Of a stretch of DNA of 47,554 bases, positions 38,638 to 47,554 are shown piece after piece. A program made the position numbers and the translations under genes. Within the stretch, counting starts at the first letter, position 1; every line of letters starts with the position of its first letter. The stretch lies in assembly GCA_015654985.1 (NCBI GenBank), contig JAATFW010000084.1:1-47554 (forward strand). The letters are read 5' to 3'. The notes under the pieces are model-generated. The model saw only the letters and a program-made list of their open reading frames with translations. It did no database searches and had not been told where the DNA came from. The DNA comes from Sphingobacteriales bacterium (GTDB taxonomy: Bacteria; Bacteroidota; Bacteroidia; Sphingobacteriales; Sphingobacteriaceae).

Positions 38638-38678
38638 ATTACAGACAGGGAATCCTTAAGCAATTCCCTGTCTGTAAT
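38638..38678. terminator. 16-bp perfect hairpin between susD and GH3 (attenuator / processing hairpin)
   Basis: ATTACAGACAGGGAAT (38638-38653), 9-nt loop, ATTCCCTGTCTGTAAT (38663-38678); no U-tract on either side. Confidence 0.6.
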
Positions 38679-38711
38679 AAGTGGATCAATCAGATAAACG
38701 TCGCTTAATAG

Positions 38712-40361
38712 TTAATTATACCCGGGATTCTGTGGAATAACGGCTCCCGAATTCAATTGAATTGCATCCAATGGAATCGGGAACAGCACATTCTCCTGCT
38801 TCATTGTAGGGCCAATCTGTGGGTTATACTTTACCGTTCGCTCATACAATTTCCCTACACGGTTCAAAGTGATCCTTCTTTCTTCCTCCAGGAATAATTC
38901 CCTTGCACGCTCATCCAGGATATAGTCCATTGTTACATCAGCAGGAGCAACAGGTGTGGCATGTGCCCTGTTCCTTACAACATTGATATCGTCTGCCGCC
39001 TTTTGAAGATCGCCCTTATTCATATAAGCTTCGGCCCTTAACAAATAAGTTTCCGACAGCCGCATCTTATAGAGGTCCGTGTAAGTCCTTCCTGTGGTTA
39101 AACCAGCCTCATAGACTCCTTCCACTTTCCTCCATTGCGGAATTAATTGCGTGATCGTATCAATTGGCACTGCATGGCTTGCACTAAAGGACAATACTTT
39201 ACCATACCATTTTGTTGATTCCGGATTATTACCTGTATAGATCCTGAGGATATTATATTTTGAATTCCTGATATCGTTTTTATCATTCCAGATATCGTAG
39301 CGCACAAAGTTATTGGTCGCACACCATCCCACTCCCCTGCCTATCGTATCTATAACTATCATTGGATTAGGATTTGATTCACCGGGAGTTGGGTTCGGCT
39401 CGGGAATGCTGAAATAATTGGCACCCCAGCATCTTAACATATGATTTCCTCTCGCCCCGTAATCACTGCCACCGCCGGTAGTCGTATTCTCATATTGTAA
39501 AGCCCAAATGGTTTCTGTATTAGCTGCGAGGTTCACGTTTCTAAACCTGAAAAGGTCGCGAAATACATCGGAAGGCTCACTGGCATAGTTGCCGAAGCGT
39601 TGCATCATTAAAGCATATCCTCCGTTGATCACTTTTGTAGCGCTTGCTATAGCAGCGTCGTTATCTCCAATTTCGAGATATACTGCTGTCAACAGATGAT
39701 TTGCAGCCCCCTGCGAAATCCGGCCGGCGGCAGCAACGCTGTTCTTTGTTGGAAGCCATTGCGCTGCAAACTCCAGATCTTCCTTTACGCTGTTCAACAC
39801 CTCACTTTTGGGGGTACGAACAAAGTCATACTTCGGGGAAGTATAGAATTCCGTAACCAAAGGAACATCACCAAATAGATTCACCAGGCAATAATGGGCA
39901 TATGCCCTGAAAAACCTTGCTTCGCCTATTACTGCGTTCTTCTGGGCCTCGGTTGTAAAAACACTGGCATTTTCTTCAGCTTTCTTTATAATCAGATTTG
40001 CTTTGGGAAGGTAGCCGGTATACATTACATTCCAAAAATAGGCAGGAATTACATGCTGTGAATTCAACTGATCATAATCATAGATCGACGCAGAAGCAGT
40101 GTAGCCACCAAGACGGCCTTCATCTGTTCCTACGGTAAGCATGTAATAATAGGGATTATCGCTTCCTGAAATTTCATCACGCGCTACCTTGTGTAAACCT
40201 GCTATGGCGGCATCAAATGCACCGGCTGTGTTAAAAGCATTTTCAGGGCTGAGTTTATCCAAAGGAACTTCAGTCAGTTCACTTTCTTTACATGAGGTGA
40301 CAACAAATATTGCCAGCAAAAAGCATGAAAGTACTAAATATCTGATTTTCATATTCTTCAA
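38712..40361 (-). CDS. RagB/SusD family nutrient-binding outer membrane lipoprotein
   Basis: Lipobox SCKESELTEVPLDKLSPENAF, GEARFFRAYAHYCLVNLFGDVPLVTE, C-terminal FPIPLDAIQLN..IPQNPGYN. Confidence 0.96.
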   Translation of the reverse strand: MKNMKIRYLVLSCFLLAIFVVTSCKESELTEVPLDKLSPENAFNTAGAFDAAIAGLHKVARDEISGSDNPYYYMLTVGTDEGRLGGYTASASIYDYDQLNSQHVIPAYFWNVMYTGYLPKANLIIKKAEENASVFTTEAQKNAVIGEARFFRAYAHYCLVNLFGDVPLVTEFYTSPKYDFVRTPKSEVLNSVKEDLEFAAQWLPTKNSVAAAGRISQGAANHLLTAVYLEIGDNDAAIASATKVINGGYALMMQRFGNYASEPSDVFRDLFRFRNVNLAANTETIWALQYENTTTGGGSDYGARGNHMLRCWGANYFSIPEPNPTPGESNPNPMIVIDTIGRGVGWCATNNFVRYDIWNDKNDIRNSKYNILRIYTGNNPESTKWYGKVLSFSASHAVPIDTITQLIPQWRKVEGVYEAGLTTGRTYTDLYKMRLSETYLLRAEAYMNKGDLQKAADDINVVRNRAHATPVAPADVTMDYILDERARELFLEEERRITLNRVGKLYERTVKYNPQIGPTMKQENVLFPIPLDAIQLNSGAVIPQNPGYN

Positions 40362-40362
40362 A

Positions 40363-43300
40363 TTAAAAAGTAAGATTTAAACCTGCAACAAAAGTCCGGA
40401 TTATAGGGTATCCGCCACGAACCTGTGACTGTGTATAAGCATTTATTACAGTAGTCATTCCTTCAGGATCCCAGCCAGACCAGGGTGTAAATACAAATGG
40501 ATTTTTGGCACTGGCATATAAACTTAACCGGTCAACCGACAATTTCTTAAGTACAGATTTGGGGATCTGATAATTTAGAGTGATGTCCTGAATACGGATA
40601 AAATTCGTCTTTTCATAAAATCTAAGGCCGCTTAAACCACTTGAATAAGCCAGGGACGGGCGCTTGTTGTTCCGGTTATCCGGGGTCCACCAGCCACCGT
40701 CAATATCAATAATATTAACAGCCTGATTAACCCCGGTTTCCATATAGATGGGATTGATCAACTGATTTTCAGAAATTGAACCCTGGGCTGTATTGACAAA
40801 GACCGATAGCGTAAAATCTTTATACCGGAATTCGTTACGCAGGCCCGCCCGCCACTTTGGTTCGGTCTGTCCAAGAATAGTGCGGTCGTTTGCATCTATC
40901 GTTCCATTTCCATCCTGGTCTACGATACGCATATCCCCAGCCTTAAAACCGATGGGGATGTTATCATCAACCTGCCATACCCCATCGAATTGATAATTAT
41001 AAACAGAAGTAATATTTTCTCCAATGAACAAAGAACTTGTCGGAATATCCTGCGTACCCCTCAAACTCAGAATTTTATTGGTATTAACGGAAAAATTACC
41101 ATTAACAGCCCATCCGAAGCTATCACTCTTAATTGGATTATAATTAAGAGTTAATTCAAGTCCCTGATTCCTCATAGAGGCAAGGTTAGAATTGATAGTG
41201 CTAAAACCGTTCATTGAAGGAAGAAGTTGCTGATACAACAGATCATATGTCTTACGGTTGTAATAATCTAAGGTGCCTGAAAGCTTTCCTTTAAAAGTTG
41301 TAAAATCCAGGCCCAGATCCAGCTCGTCTGTTGATTCCCATTGAAGGTTAGCATTAGGCATACTGGAAGGATAAATGGTTACAGTACTTATTCCCCCGTC
41401 TCCAAACACATAATTAGATCGCTGGATTTGGGCGAGAGAGGCATATGGATCTACGCCCTGATTTCCAATGGTTCCATATGAGACTCTAAATTTCAGAAAA
41501 TCCAGCCAGCTGCTGTTTTTTAAGAACTTTTCCTCAGATGCGATCCATGCTACAGCGGCAGAGGGAAAGTTACCGTATTTATGATCAGCTCCAAACGCGG
41601 AATAACCATCCCGTCTTATTGTCGCTGTTAACAGATACCTGTTCAGGAAACTGTAATTGGCCCTGAACATCGCACCCTGATTCACATATTTATTGGTAAT
41701 ATCAGTATTAGTTTGAGTTGTTCCCAAACCGAACTGATCATATCCAAGTGCCATATTGAAAAAATCGGAAGCAGTGGAAGTATTGTTGGTACGGCTGTCT
41801 TTTTGCTGGGTCAATACTGCAGTCAAAGCCAGAGAATGTTCCTTATTCTCTCCAAGCTCTACTTTATAATCCAGTTGATTTTCAATTAAGTTAGTAGCGA
41901 TATCACTTCTTACCCTGTTTGCGGTAGCATTTTTTGAACTTGGCCTGACATTAGCCGGTAAATAAAGATCTAAAATACCGATCGGATAAGTAAAATCTTC
42001 ACCCCTACCGTAACTTAGGGTAGACCCGAACCTGATATTATACGTTAGACCTTTAAGAAAAGGGAAGTCAACTTTTGCATACATCACTCCATTCAATGCA
42101 TTTGAAATACTGGAATTTGGATTTAGCGTAGTTAACAGAGGATTGGCTACGGTGGTTAAAGTGTATGCCGGGTATGCGGTGAGAGATCCGTCCTCATTAT
42201 ATATTTTCCCGTAGGGCGTCATCCATTGTGCATTAAATGTATTAGCTGGTGTACCCGAATTGTCTCTTTTGGTAAAGCCGCTGTTTAAACCGATAGTTAA
42301 CCATTTATTCAAATTCGATTCAAGGTTGGCCCGGAGGCTTATTCTTTTGAAATTATCGTTCACTACAACACCCTGCTGTTTGGTGAATGCCCCGGACAGA
42401 AAATAATTAACCTTATCTGTTTTCTGGGACACGCTCAACTGGATATTTTCAGATGGCGCATCCTGCTTGATAAGCTCCTGTGGGTCTACAGTTTTGCCTG
42501 CAGCGTATTGTTCTGCCTCATAGACTGTGAGGTAGCTGGCTACATTTTCCATAGTATATTTACCGGGATCCCATACACCGGAACTTTTATAATCAGGATC
42601 ATTGAAACGTTTATAATCCACCAGCTTTTCGAGATATCGTTCAGGGCTCAGAAAGTTTATCTTATTAATGTAATCGGAAGATCCATAATAGGAGGAGAAA
42701 GCAAACTTAGGCTTATCAGAAGAGCCCTTCTTGGTAGTAATTAAAATTACCCCTTTTGCTGCACGGGAACCATAAATAGCAAGGGCACTCGCATCTTTTA
42801 ATACTTCCAGGCTGGCAATATCGTCAGGTGGTATATCGGCAAGGTTCCCGGGAAAAATAATTCCGTCCAATACTATCATAGGTGAGCCTAAGCTAGAAAT
42901 ACTTGCAATCCCCCTGATATAGATCCCTCCTGTTGTTCCCGGCCGTGTTCCGGGTGTGACACTTAAGCCGGCAACGCTCCCTGACAGTGCCTGTGTAACG
43001 TTAATATTCGGAATATCCGCTACCTGACTGAGGTTCACCGAAGCGACAGCACCTGTAATATCTCTTCTTTTCTGTGTACCGTAACCCACTACCACTACTT
43101 CATTCAGCTGGCTTGAAGACTCTCCCATTGTTACATTAATAACAGTGCGCCCGCCTATTTTAATACTATGAGGATTAAATCCTATATAAGTAAAAGTAAG
43201 GGTTGCCTGGGCATCTGTATTAATTGAATAATTTCCATTTAGATCTGTACTGGTGCCACCCCCTGCGGAGCTTTTAATGCTTACTCCGATTAATGCGTTC

Positions 43301-43476
43301 CCCTTGTTATCAGTAACCTTACCTTTAACAATAACAGGAGGAATGCCGGCTTTCGCCTTCAGTGAAATACCGGTTGCTAAAATTAGCGCCAGAATAACAG
43401 AAGAGGTAAGCAGCAGCATTTTCTTTGCAGGCCTTAAGTTTAAAGAACTGCATTTGAGTAGTTTGGTTCTCATCAT
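40363..43476 (-). CDS. SusC/RagA family TonB-linked outer membrane protein
   Basis: Carboxypeptidase-like domain VKGKVTDNKGNALIGVSIKSS, NEVVVVGYGTQKRRDITGAVASV plug, ASALAIYGSRAAKGVILITTKKG. Confidence 0.97.
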   Translation of the reverse strand: MMRTKLLKCSSLNLRPAKKMLLLTSSVILALILATGISLKAKAGIPPVIVKGKVTDNKGNALIGVSIKSSAGGGTSTDLNGNYSINTDAQATLTFTYIGFNPHSIKIGGRTVINVTMGESSSQLNEVVVVGYGTQKRRDITGAVASVNLSQVADIPNINVTQALSGSVAGLSVTPGTRPGTTGGIYIRGIASISSLGSPMIVLDGIIFPGNLADIPPDDIASLEVLKDASALAIYGSRAAKGVILITTKKGSSDKPKFAFSSYYGSSDYINKINFLSPERYLEKLVDYKRFNDPDYKSSGVWDPGKYTMENVASYLTVYEAEQYAAGKTVDPQELIKQDAPSENIQLSVSQKTDKVNYFLSGAFTKQQGVVVNDNFKRISLRANLESNLNKWLTIGLNSGFTKRDNSGTPANTFNAQWMTPYGKIYNEDGSLTAYPAYTLTTVANPLLTTLNPNSSISNALNGVMYAKVDFPFLKGLTYNIRFGSTLSYGRGEDFTYPIGILDLYLPANVRPSSKNATANRVRSDIATNLIENQLDYKVELGENKEHSLALTAVLTQQKDSRTNNTSTASDFFNMALGYDQFGLGTTQTNTDITNKYVNQGAMFRANYSFLNRYLLTATIRRDGYSAFGADHKYGNFPSAAVAWIASEEKFLKNSSWLDFLKFRVSYGTIGNQGVDPYASLAQIQRSNYVFGDGGISTVTIYPSSMPNANLQWESTDELDLGLDFTTFKGKLSGTLDYYNRKTYDLLYQQLLPSMNGFSTINSNLASMRNQGLELTLNYNPIKSDSFGWAVNGNFSVNTNKILSLRGTQDIPTSSLFIGENITSVYNYQFDGVWQVDDNIPIGFKAGDMRIVDQDGNGTIDANDRTILGQTEPKWRAGLRNEFRYKDFTLSVFVNTAQGSISENQLINPIYMETGVNQAVNIIDIDGGWWTPDNRNNKRPSLAYSSGLSGLRFYEKTNFIRIQDITLNYQIPKSVLKKLSVDRLSLYASAKNPFVFTPWSGWDPEGMTTVINAYTQSQVRGGYPIIRTFVAGLNLTF

Positions 43477-43701
43477 ACTTCATTAATTAATTTGGTTGAT
43501 TAATATTAAGTTGGTCGATCAGGATTAGCATATAATCCTTCTCCTGTTAAAATTTGAATGATCTCTAATTTATCATACTCCTCCAGCTTTTACGGTTGAA
43601 ATTCGCTTTTGCAACTCCTTCCAGGTGCAGACATCTTAAATATCCGGAATAATAAAACTTCCAGCAACCCGAATGTATGCGTAAAACAACATAACAATAC
43701 C

Positions 43702-43713
43702 GTGTCCGAACAC
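43702..43713. promoter_or_regulatory. Putative LacI-family operator GTGTCCGAACAC
   Basis: Near-perfect palindrome with central CG; abuts the susC -7 box (minus-strand TATATTTG, 43720-43713). Confidence 0.6.
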
Positions 43714-43720
43714 AAATATA
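43713..43720 (-). promoter_or_regulatory. susC -7 box TATATTTG
   Basis: Reverse complement of CAAATATA; exact TAnnTTTG. Expected TSS falls inside the operator and leaves a leader of about 230 nt. Confidence 0.5.
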
Positions 43721-43733
43721 TAAAAACATTTAC

Positions 43734-43745
43734 GTGTGCGAGCAC
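43734..43745. promoter_or_regulatory. Putative LacI-family operator GTGTGCGAGCAC
   Basis: Second site; centre 32 bp from the first (about three helical turns). Confidence 0.55.
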
Positions 43746-43921
43746 AATTTTAAAAAAAATCTTTTTTTAACAATATTTTGTCGGTAAGTTTGGCTTTAAC
43801 AGCAATCAGGGCCTCTTATTAGTGCTCATAATATAAAAATTAACGCGTTTGAAGCTATTTATTAACAACATAACAACAAACAAATAGAATATTTAATACT
43901 TTTTAAAAAAAACTCGCTAAA

Positions 43922-46624
43922 GTGAAAAAAAATCTCATTTCCCTTCCTCTTTTGATTGCAATTACGGCTTTTGGACAGGACAAAGCCAGGGAAAGACATC
44001 CTATCGATATAGATGCAATCCGTCAGACAGAGCTAACCGGCGACGTCGGGCTTCGCCCAACTGTCATGTCTGTTCCTGCAAGCGAGTCCGAAACTGAGGC
44101 TTTTATAAAGAAATTCCCATCCAAAAAATACCTTACCTTCCCGGAAAGCCGTGATAATTCTATTCGTCTTTTAGATGGCATTCCTGAAAAATGGTTAACA
44201 TACAGAGAGAGGCAATTAACGTCATATAAAGACAAAGGCCGTCCCGGCGAGTACTTTGTCTTTCAGGTGGGAGTATACGCATCGTCTGTACCTTTAAAAA
44301 ATATCCGGATAAGTTTCGTTTCTACCGGCACAGGAAGTGAATTAATAAAAGGGCTTACATGCTTCAATTCTGAGGGAACATCCTTTCGGGGACTGAACTT
44401 CAAAAAGCAACTGAACCTGGAGCACAAAAAGGTATTGCCCTTATGGTTCGGGATCCAGCTTCCTAATGAAGCTAACCGGTTATTTAATGGACAGATTATC
44501 ATAAAGCCGGAAGGGTTACCGGCAACTTCTGTTGCTGTTACAATTACTATTGAAGGCAGTTCGATAGAAAATCATGGATATAATAACGAACAACAGCTAT
44601 CCAGGCTCGCCTGGCTCAATTCACGATTAGCCATTGACAATGATATTACTGCCGGGTTTAAACAGATTGTCCGCAATGAAAAAACGATATCCATATTGGG
44701 AAGGACCATTACTCTTTCTGATCAGGGACTCCCGGCCAACATTCAAACGTTTTTTGATGCAAATAACCAGAACCTTCTTCCCTCAGGGCAGCCCCTTCTT
44801 TCCAGGCCTGTAACTTTTATTGTTGAAGAGAACAACGGCAAACTAATGAAATTTAAATCAGGAAAGATTAAGTTTAAAGACCATTATCCGGGAAATACAG
44901 AATGGGAAACTACATTAAGCAATGAGCAGGTGCAGATCCGTCTGTCGGCAAAAGCCGAATATGATGGATTTATAGGATACAGTGCCCTTGTTACCTCACT
45001 TAAAGATATTGCAGTTCAGGATATCCGCCTTGAGATTCCACTCCGGCCTGAAAAAGCGATCTATATGATGGGCCTGGATAAAGAGGGCGGGTTCAGCCCG
45101 AAAGAATGGCAATGGAAGTGGGATGTTATTAATAAAAACCAGGATGAGGTATGGATGGGCGCCGTAAACGGGGGCTTGAAACTTAAGCTAAAGGGGAAAA
45201 ATTACCATAGGCAATTAATTAATATTTACTATCCTTTCGGACCGCTAAATGAGCCGGAATCATGGGGCAACAATAAAAAGGGCGGCGTTGATATAAGAAA
45301 TAATGATAAATATACTCTTATAAAAGCTTTCTCAGGTAACAGGACACTTTTAAAGGGCCAGACTTATCAATTTGATTTTGATCTCCTTGTAACGCCTTTT
45401 AAGCTCATTAATAAAGATATTCAGTTTAACGACAGATATTATCACTCAGACATTGATACCAGTCTTAATTTCATCAAAACCGCATCCGAACATGGCGCGA
45501 ACATTATTAATGTCCATCACAAGAAAGATATTTATCCATTTATTAATTATCCTTATATCGCCGAAAATATTCCTGATTTAAAAGCTTTCATTGACAGTTC
45601 CCATATAAAACATCTTAAAACAAAGCTCTATTATACCACAAGGGAATTAACAGTTAACGCACCGGAAATATGGGCAATGCGTGCCCTGAACAACGAAATT
45701 CTTTATCCAGGCCCGGGAATGGCAACAAGAACACTGGTCAATCCAAATGGGGTACATCCCTGGCTTGGTGAAAACTTTAAAGAAGACTTCATTCCTGCAT
45801 GGGTTGCTACTTTCACTCATGGTAAATATAAAGGACGACAGGATCTGGCTGTATTAACCACTCCCGACTCAAGACTGAACAACTTTTATGTTGAAGGCCT
45901 TGACTGGATGTGTAAGAACCTTCAGATAGATGGAATTTATATTGATGATCTTGCTCTCGACCGTGAAACCATGCGCAGAACAAGGAAGGTTTTAGACAGG
46001 GAACGCCCGGGAGCAAGGATAGATATGCATACCTGGAACCACTATAACCAGTATGCGAAATGGGCGTCATCTCTAAATCTGTATATGGACCTTCTGCCTT
46101 ACATAGATCAGCTATGGGTTGGGGAAGCGCGTGACTATGATCGCTCTCCCGACTACTGGCTTATTGAAACCAGCGGAATCCCGTTTGGATTAACTTCACA
46201 AATGCTGAATAAAGGCGGCAATAAATGGCGGGGAATGGTATTTGGAATCACCAACCGCTTTGGATGGCACAGCGCTCCAACGCCCGGATACATCTGGGGA
46301 TTCTGGGATGCATATAACATAGAAAAAAAACAAATGATAGGGTTCTGGGACAATTCGATCCCGGTCAGGAGCGACAATCCCGATACTAAGGCGACAATAT
46401 ATACAGAGAAAGATGAAGTAATCATTGCCCTTGCAAACTGGACGGACAAGCCTCAGAAATGCCGGCTCGAAATTAACTGGAAGGCACTTAATCTTTCCCC
46501 GGACGATGTTACAACTGAAGTACCCTATATAAAAGAATATCAGGAGGGCGGTAAGATTGATATTCTTAATGAAATTGACCTCGAAGGGGAGAAAGGCTTA
46601 CTTATCGTTCTTAAAAGGAAATAA
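43922..46624 (+). CDS. DUF6067 / GH123_N-like secreted glycoside hydrolase-type protein
   Basis: 900 aa; VWMGAVNGGLKLKLKGKNYHRQLINIYYPFGPLNEPESWGNNKKGG, IDGIYIDDLALDRETMRRTRKVLDRERPGARIDMHTWNHYNQ; GTG start with a short signal peptide. Confidence 0.7.
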   Translation: MKKNLISLPLLIAITAFGQDKARERHPIDIDAIRQTELTGDVGLRPTVMSVPASESETEAFIKKFPSKKYLTFPESRDNSIRLLDGIPEKWLTYRERQLTSYKDKGRPGEYFVFQVGVYASSVPLKNIRISFVSTGTGSELIKGLTCFNSEGTSFRGLNFKKQLNLEHKKVLPLWFGIQLPNEANRLFNGQIIIKPEGLPATSVAVTITIEGSSIENHGYNNEQQLSRLAWLNSRLAIDNDITAGFKQIVRNEKTISILGRTITLSDQGLPANIQTFFDANNQNLLPSGQPLLSRPVTFIVEENNGKLMKFKSGKIKFKDHYPGNTEWETTLSNEQVQIRLSAKAEYDGFIGYSALVTSLKDIAVQDIRLEIPLRPEKAIYMMGLDKEGGFSPKEWQWKWDVINKNQDEVWMGAVNGGLKLKLKGKNYHRQLINIYYPFGPLNEPESWGNNKKGGVDIRNNDKYTLIKAFSGNRTLLKGQTYQFDFDLLVTPFKLINKDIQFNDRYYHSDIDTSLNFIKTASEHGANIINVHHKKDIYPFINYPYIAENIPDLKAFIDSSHIKHLKTKLYYTTRELTVNAPEIWAMRALNNEILYPGPGMATRTLVNPNGVHPWLGENFKEDFIPAWVATFTHGKYKGRQDLAVLTTPDSRLNNFYVEGLDWMCKNLQIDGIYIDDLALDRETMRRTRKVLDRERPGARIDMHTWNHYNQYAKWASSLNLYMDLLPYIDQLWVGEARDYDRSPDYWLIETSGIPFGLTSQMLNKGGNKWRGMVFGITNRFGWHSAPTPGYIWGFWDAYNIEKKQMIGFWDNSIPVRSDNPDTKATIYTEKDEVIIALANWTDKPQKCRLEINWKALNLSPDDVTTEVPYIKEYQEGGKIDILNEIDLEGEKGLLIVLKRK

Positions 46625-46654
46625 AACTATCAATATACATAACAATACATTTAT

Positions 46655-47554
46655 ATGAAGATTTATATTATAAAAAAACTAAACGTTATATGCTGCTTAT
46701 TTGCAGTGCTGGCTTACACAGCAGTTAACGCCCGGCCCATTGTGAAAATATATGCTGATCCAAAAGGGAAAGCAGAAGCAAAGGGAACAAAAAACGATCC
46801 TGTAAACAGTATCAGCACTGCACTCGGTCTCGCAAAAATCCAAAGCAACACAGGGGTTCAAGGTATCAGCATTGTCTTACGTAAAGGAATATATCCAATA
46901 GAAAGTACATTGGAAGTAGTACAGGGAAAGACATGGCATTCCTCTGTACCTCTAAGCATCGAAGCTTATAAAAAAGAGGAAGTAATATTGCACGGCGGCA
47001 GAATTATTTCTCAGGATCTTATAACGCCGGTAACAGATGAAGCATTCGGGAACCGTTTTATTCCTGAAGTCAGAAAAAAGATCAGGCAGGTAAACCTCTC
47101 TGATGCAGGGATCAGAGAGATTGGTAATCTGCGCCCGGTTGGATTCGGCAGACCTTACGGGCCTGCCTGGATGGAAATATTTATAAATGGCCTGCCCGGT
47201 AAAGTAGCGCGATGGCCGAACGAGGGTACCGTGCCAATTCATTCCGTTATCGATACAGGATCGATTCCCCGCAGAGGCGATACAACAAACAGGGGAGGAA
47301 TATTTACATACACGGAAACAAACCGGCCATCACGCTGGAAAGAACCAGGAAAAGTATGGATCTCAGGCTTTTTTATGTGGGGCTATGCTGCTGATGCTGT
47401 GCCATTAAAAGGCATAGACACATTGAACAAAACCATTTCAACACAAATACCAACTATGTATGGTTACGGAAGCGGAAAGCCATGGAGAGCATGGTACGCT
47501 TACAACCTTCCGGAAGAAATTGACCTCCCGGGAGAATATTACGTAGATGAAATA
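46655..47554 (+). CDS. Right-handed beta-helix (pectate-lyase fold) secreted protein, truncated by window edge
   Basis: Signal peptide then KIYADPKGKAEAKGTKNDPVNSISTALGLAKIQ..ISIVLRKGIYPIESTLEV..EVILHGGRIIS..EIFINGLPGKVARWPNEG; absent from the ORF track because it is open at the edge. Confidence 0.7.
   Translation, partial: MKIYIIKKLNVICCLFAVLAYTAVNARPIVKIYADPKGKAEAKGTKNDPVNSISTALGLAKIQSNTGVQGISIVLRKGIYPIESTLEVVQGKTWHSSVPLSIEAYKKEEVILHGGRIISQDLITPVTDEAFGNRFIPEVRKKIRQVNLSDAGIREIGNLRPVGFGRPYGPAWMEIFINGLPGKVARWPNEGTVPIHSVIDTGSIPRRGDTTNRGGIFTYTETNRPSRWKEPGKVWISGFFMWGYAADAVPLKGIDTLNKTISTQIPTMYGYGSGKPWRAWYAYNLPEEIDLPGEYYVDEI

Noticed and set aside
43506-43589. 27-codon open frame in the susC leader as a gene remnant
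   Set aside because: No start codon in frame near it and no recognised family; mentioned only within the leader observation.
1-47554. CRISPR arrays, tRNA/rRNA genes, prophage or IS elements
   Set aside because: No regularly spaced repeats, no cloverleaf or rRNA sequence recognised, and no transposase, integrase or phage structural proteins among the ORFs.

Overview
47.5-kb window from a Bacteroidota genome. TAnnTTTG-type -7 boxes, SusC/SusD, T9SS CHU_C sorting and DUF4834/DUF6427-type proteins suggest a Sphingobacteriaceae-like lineage. Four blocks: (1) ~1-6 kb housekeeping genes: DUF6427-like membrane protein, DinB-like, YjjG-type HAD phosphatase, Upp, UvrB, YwbE, DUF4834. (2) ~6-13 kb: a T9SS-sorted PKD-like/CHU_C surface protein, a YfhO-family membrane protein interrupted by one in-frame TAA, and two glycosyltransferases. 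(3) ~13-21 kb: a pseudaminic acid operon (pseB, pseC, SpsF-type cytidylyltransferase, PseG-PseH fusion, pseI) preceded by a translationally coupled DUF115/MptE-like (Maf-like) protein and followed by a flippase. (4) ~21-47.5 kb: a large polysaccharide utilization locus (GH97, GH106-like, NagB, NagA, sugar MFS, GH20, GH36-like, LacI regulator, six-hairpin glycosidase-like, GH3, SusD, SusC, DUF6067/GH123_N-like, beta-helix protein). Main non-annotated observations: a paired palindromic operator (GTGYNCGNRCAC) at two PUL promoters, with helical spacing and a -7 box abutting the operator; a frameshifted, truncated DUF1080 (3-keto-disaccharide hydrolase) remnant missed by the ORF track; the YfhO in-frame stop; a 19-bp palindrome made of two back-to-back -7 boxes between the divergent glycan operons; a candidate pseudaminyltransferase; several perfect hairpins; and a 42-aa small ORF. 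All family calls come from reading the protein sequences, with no database search.
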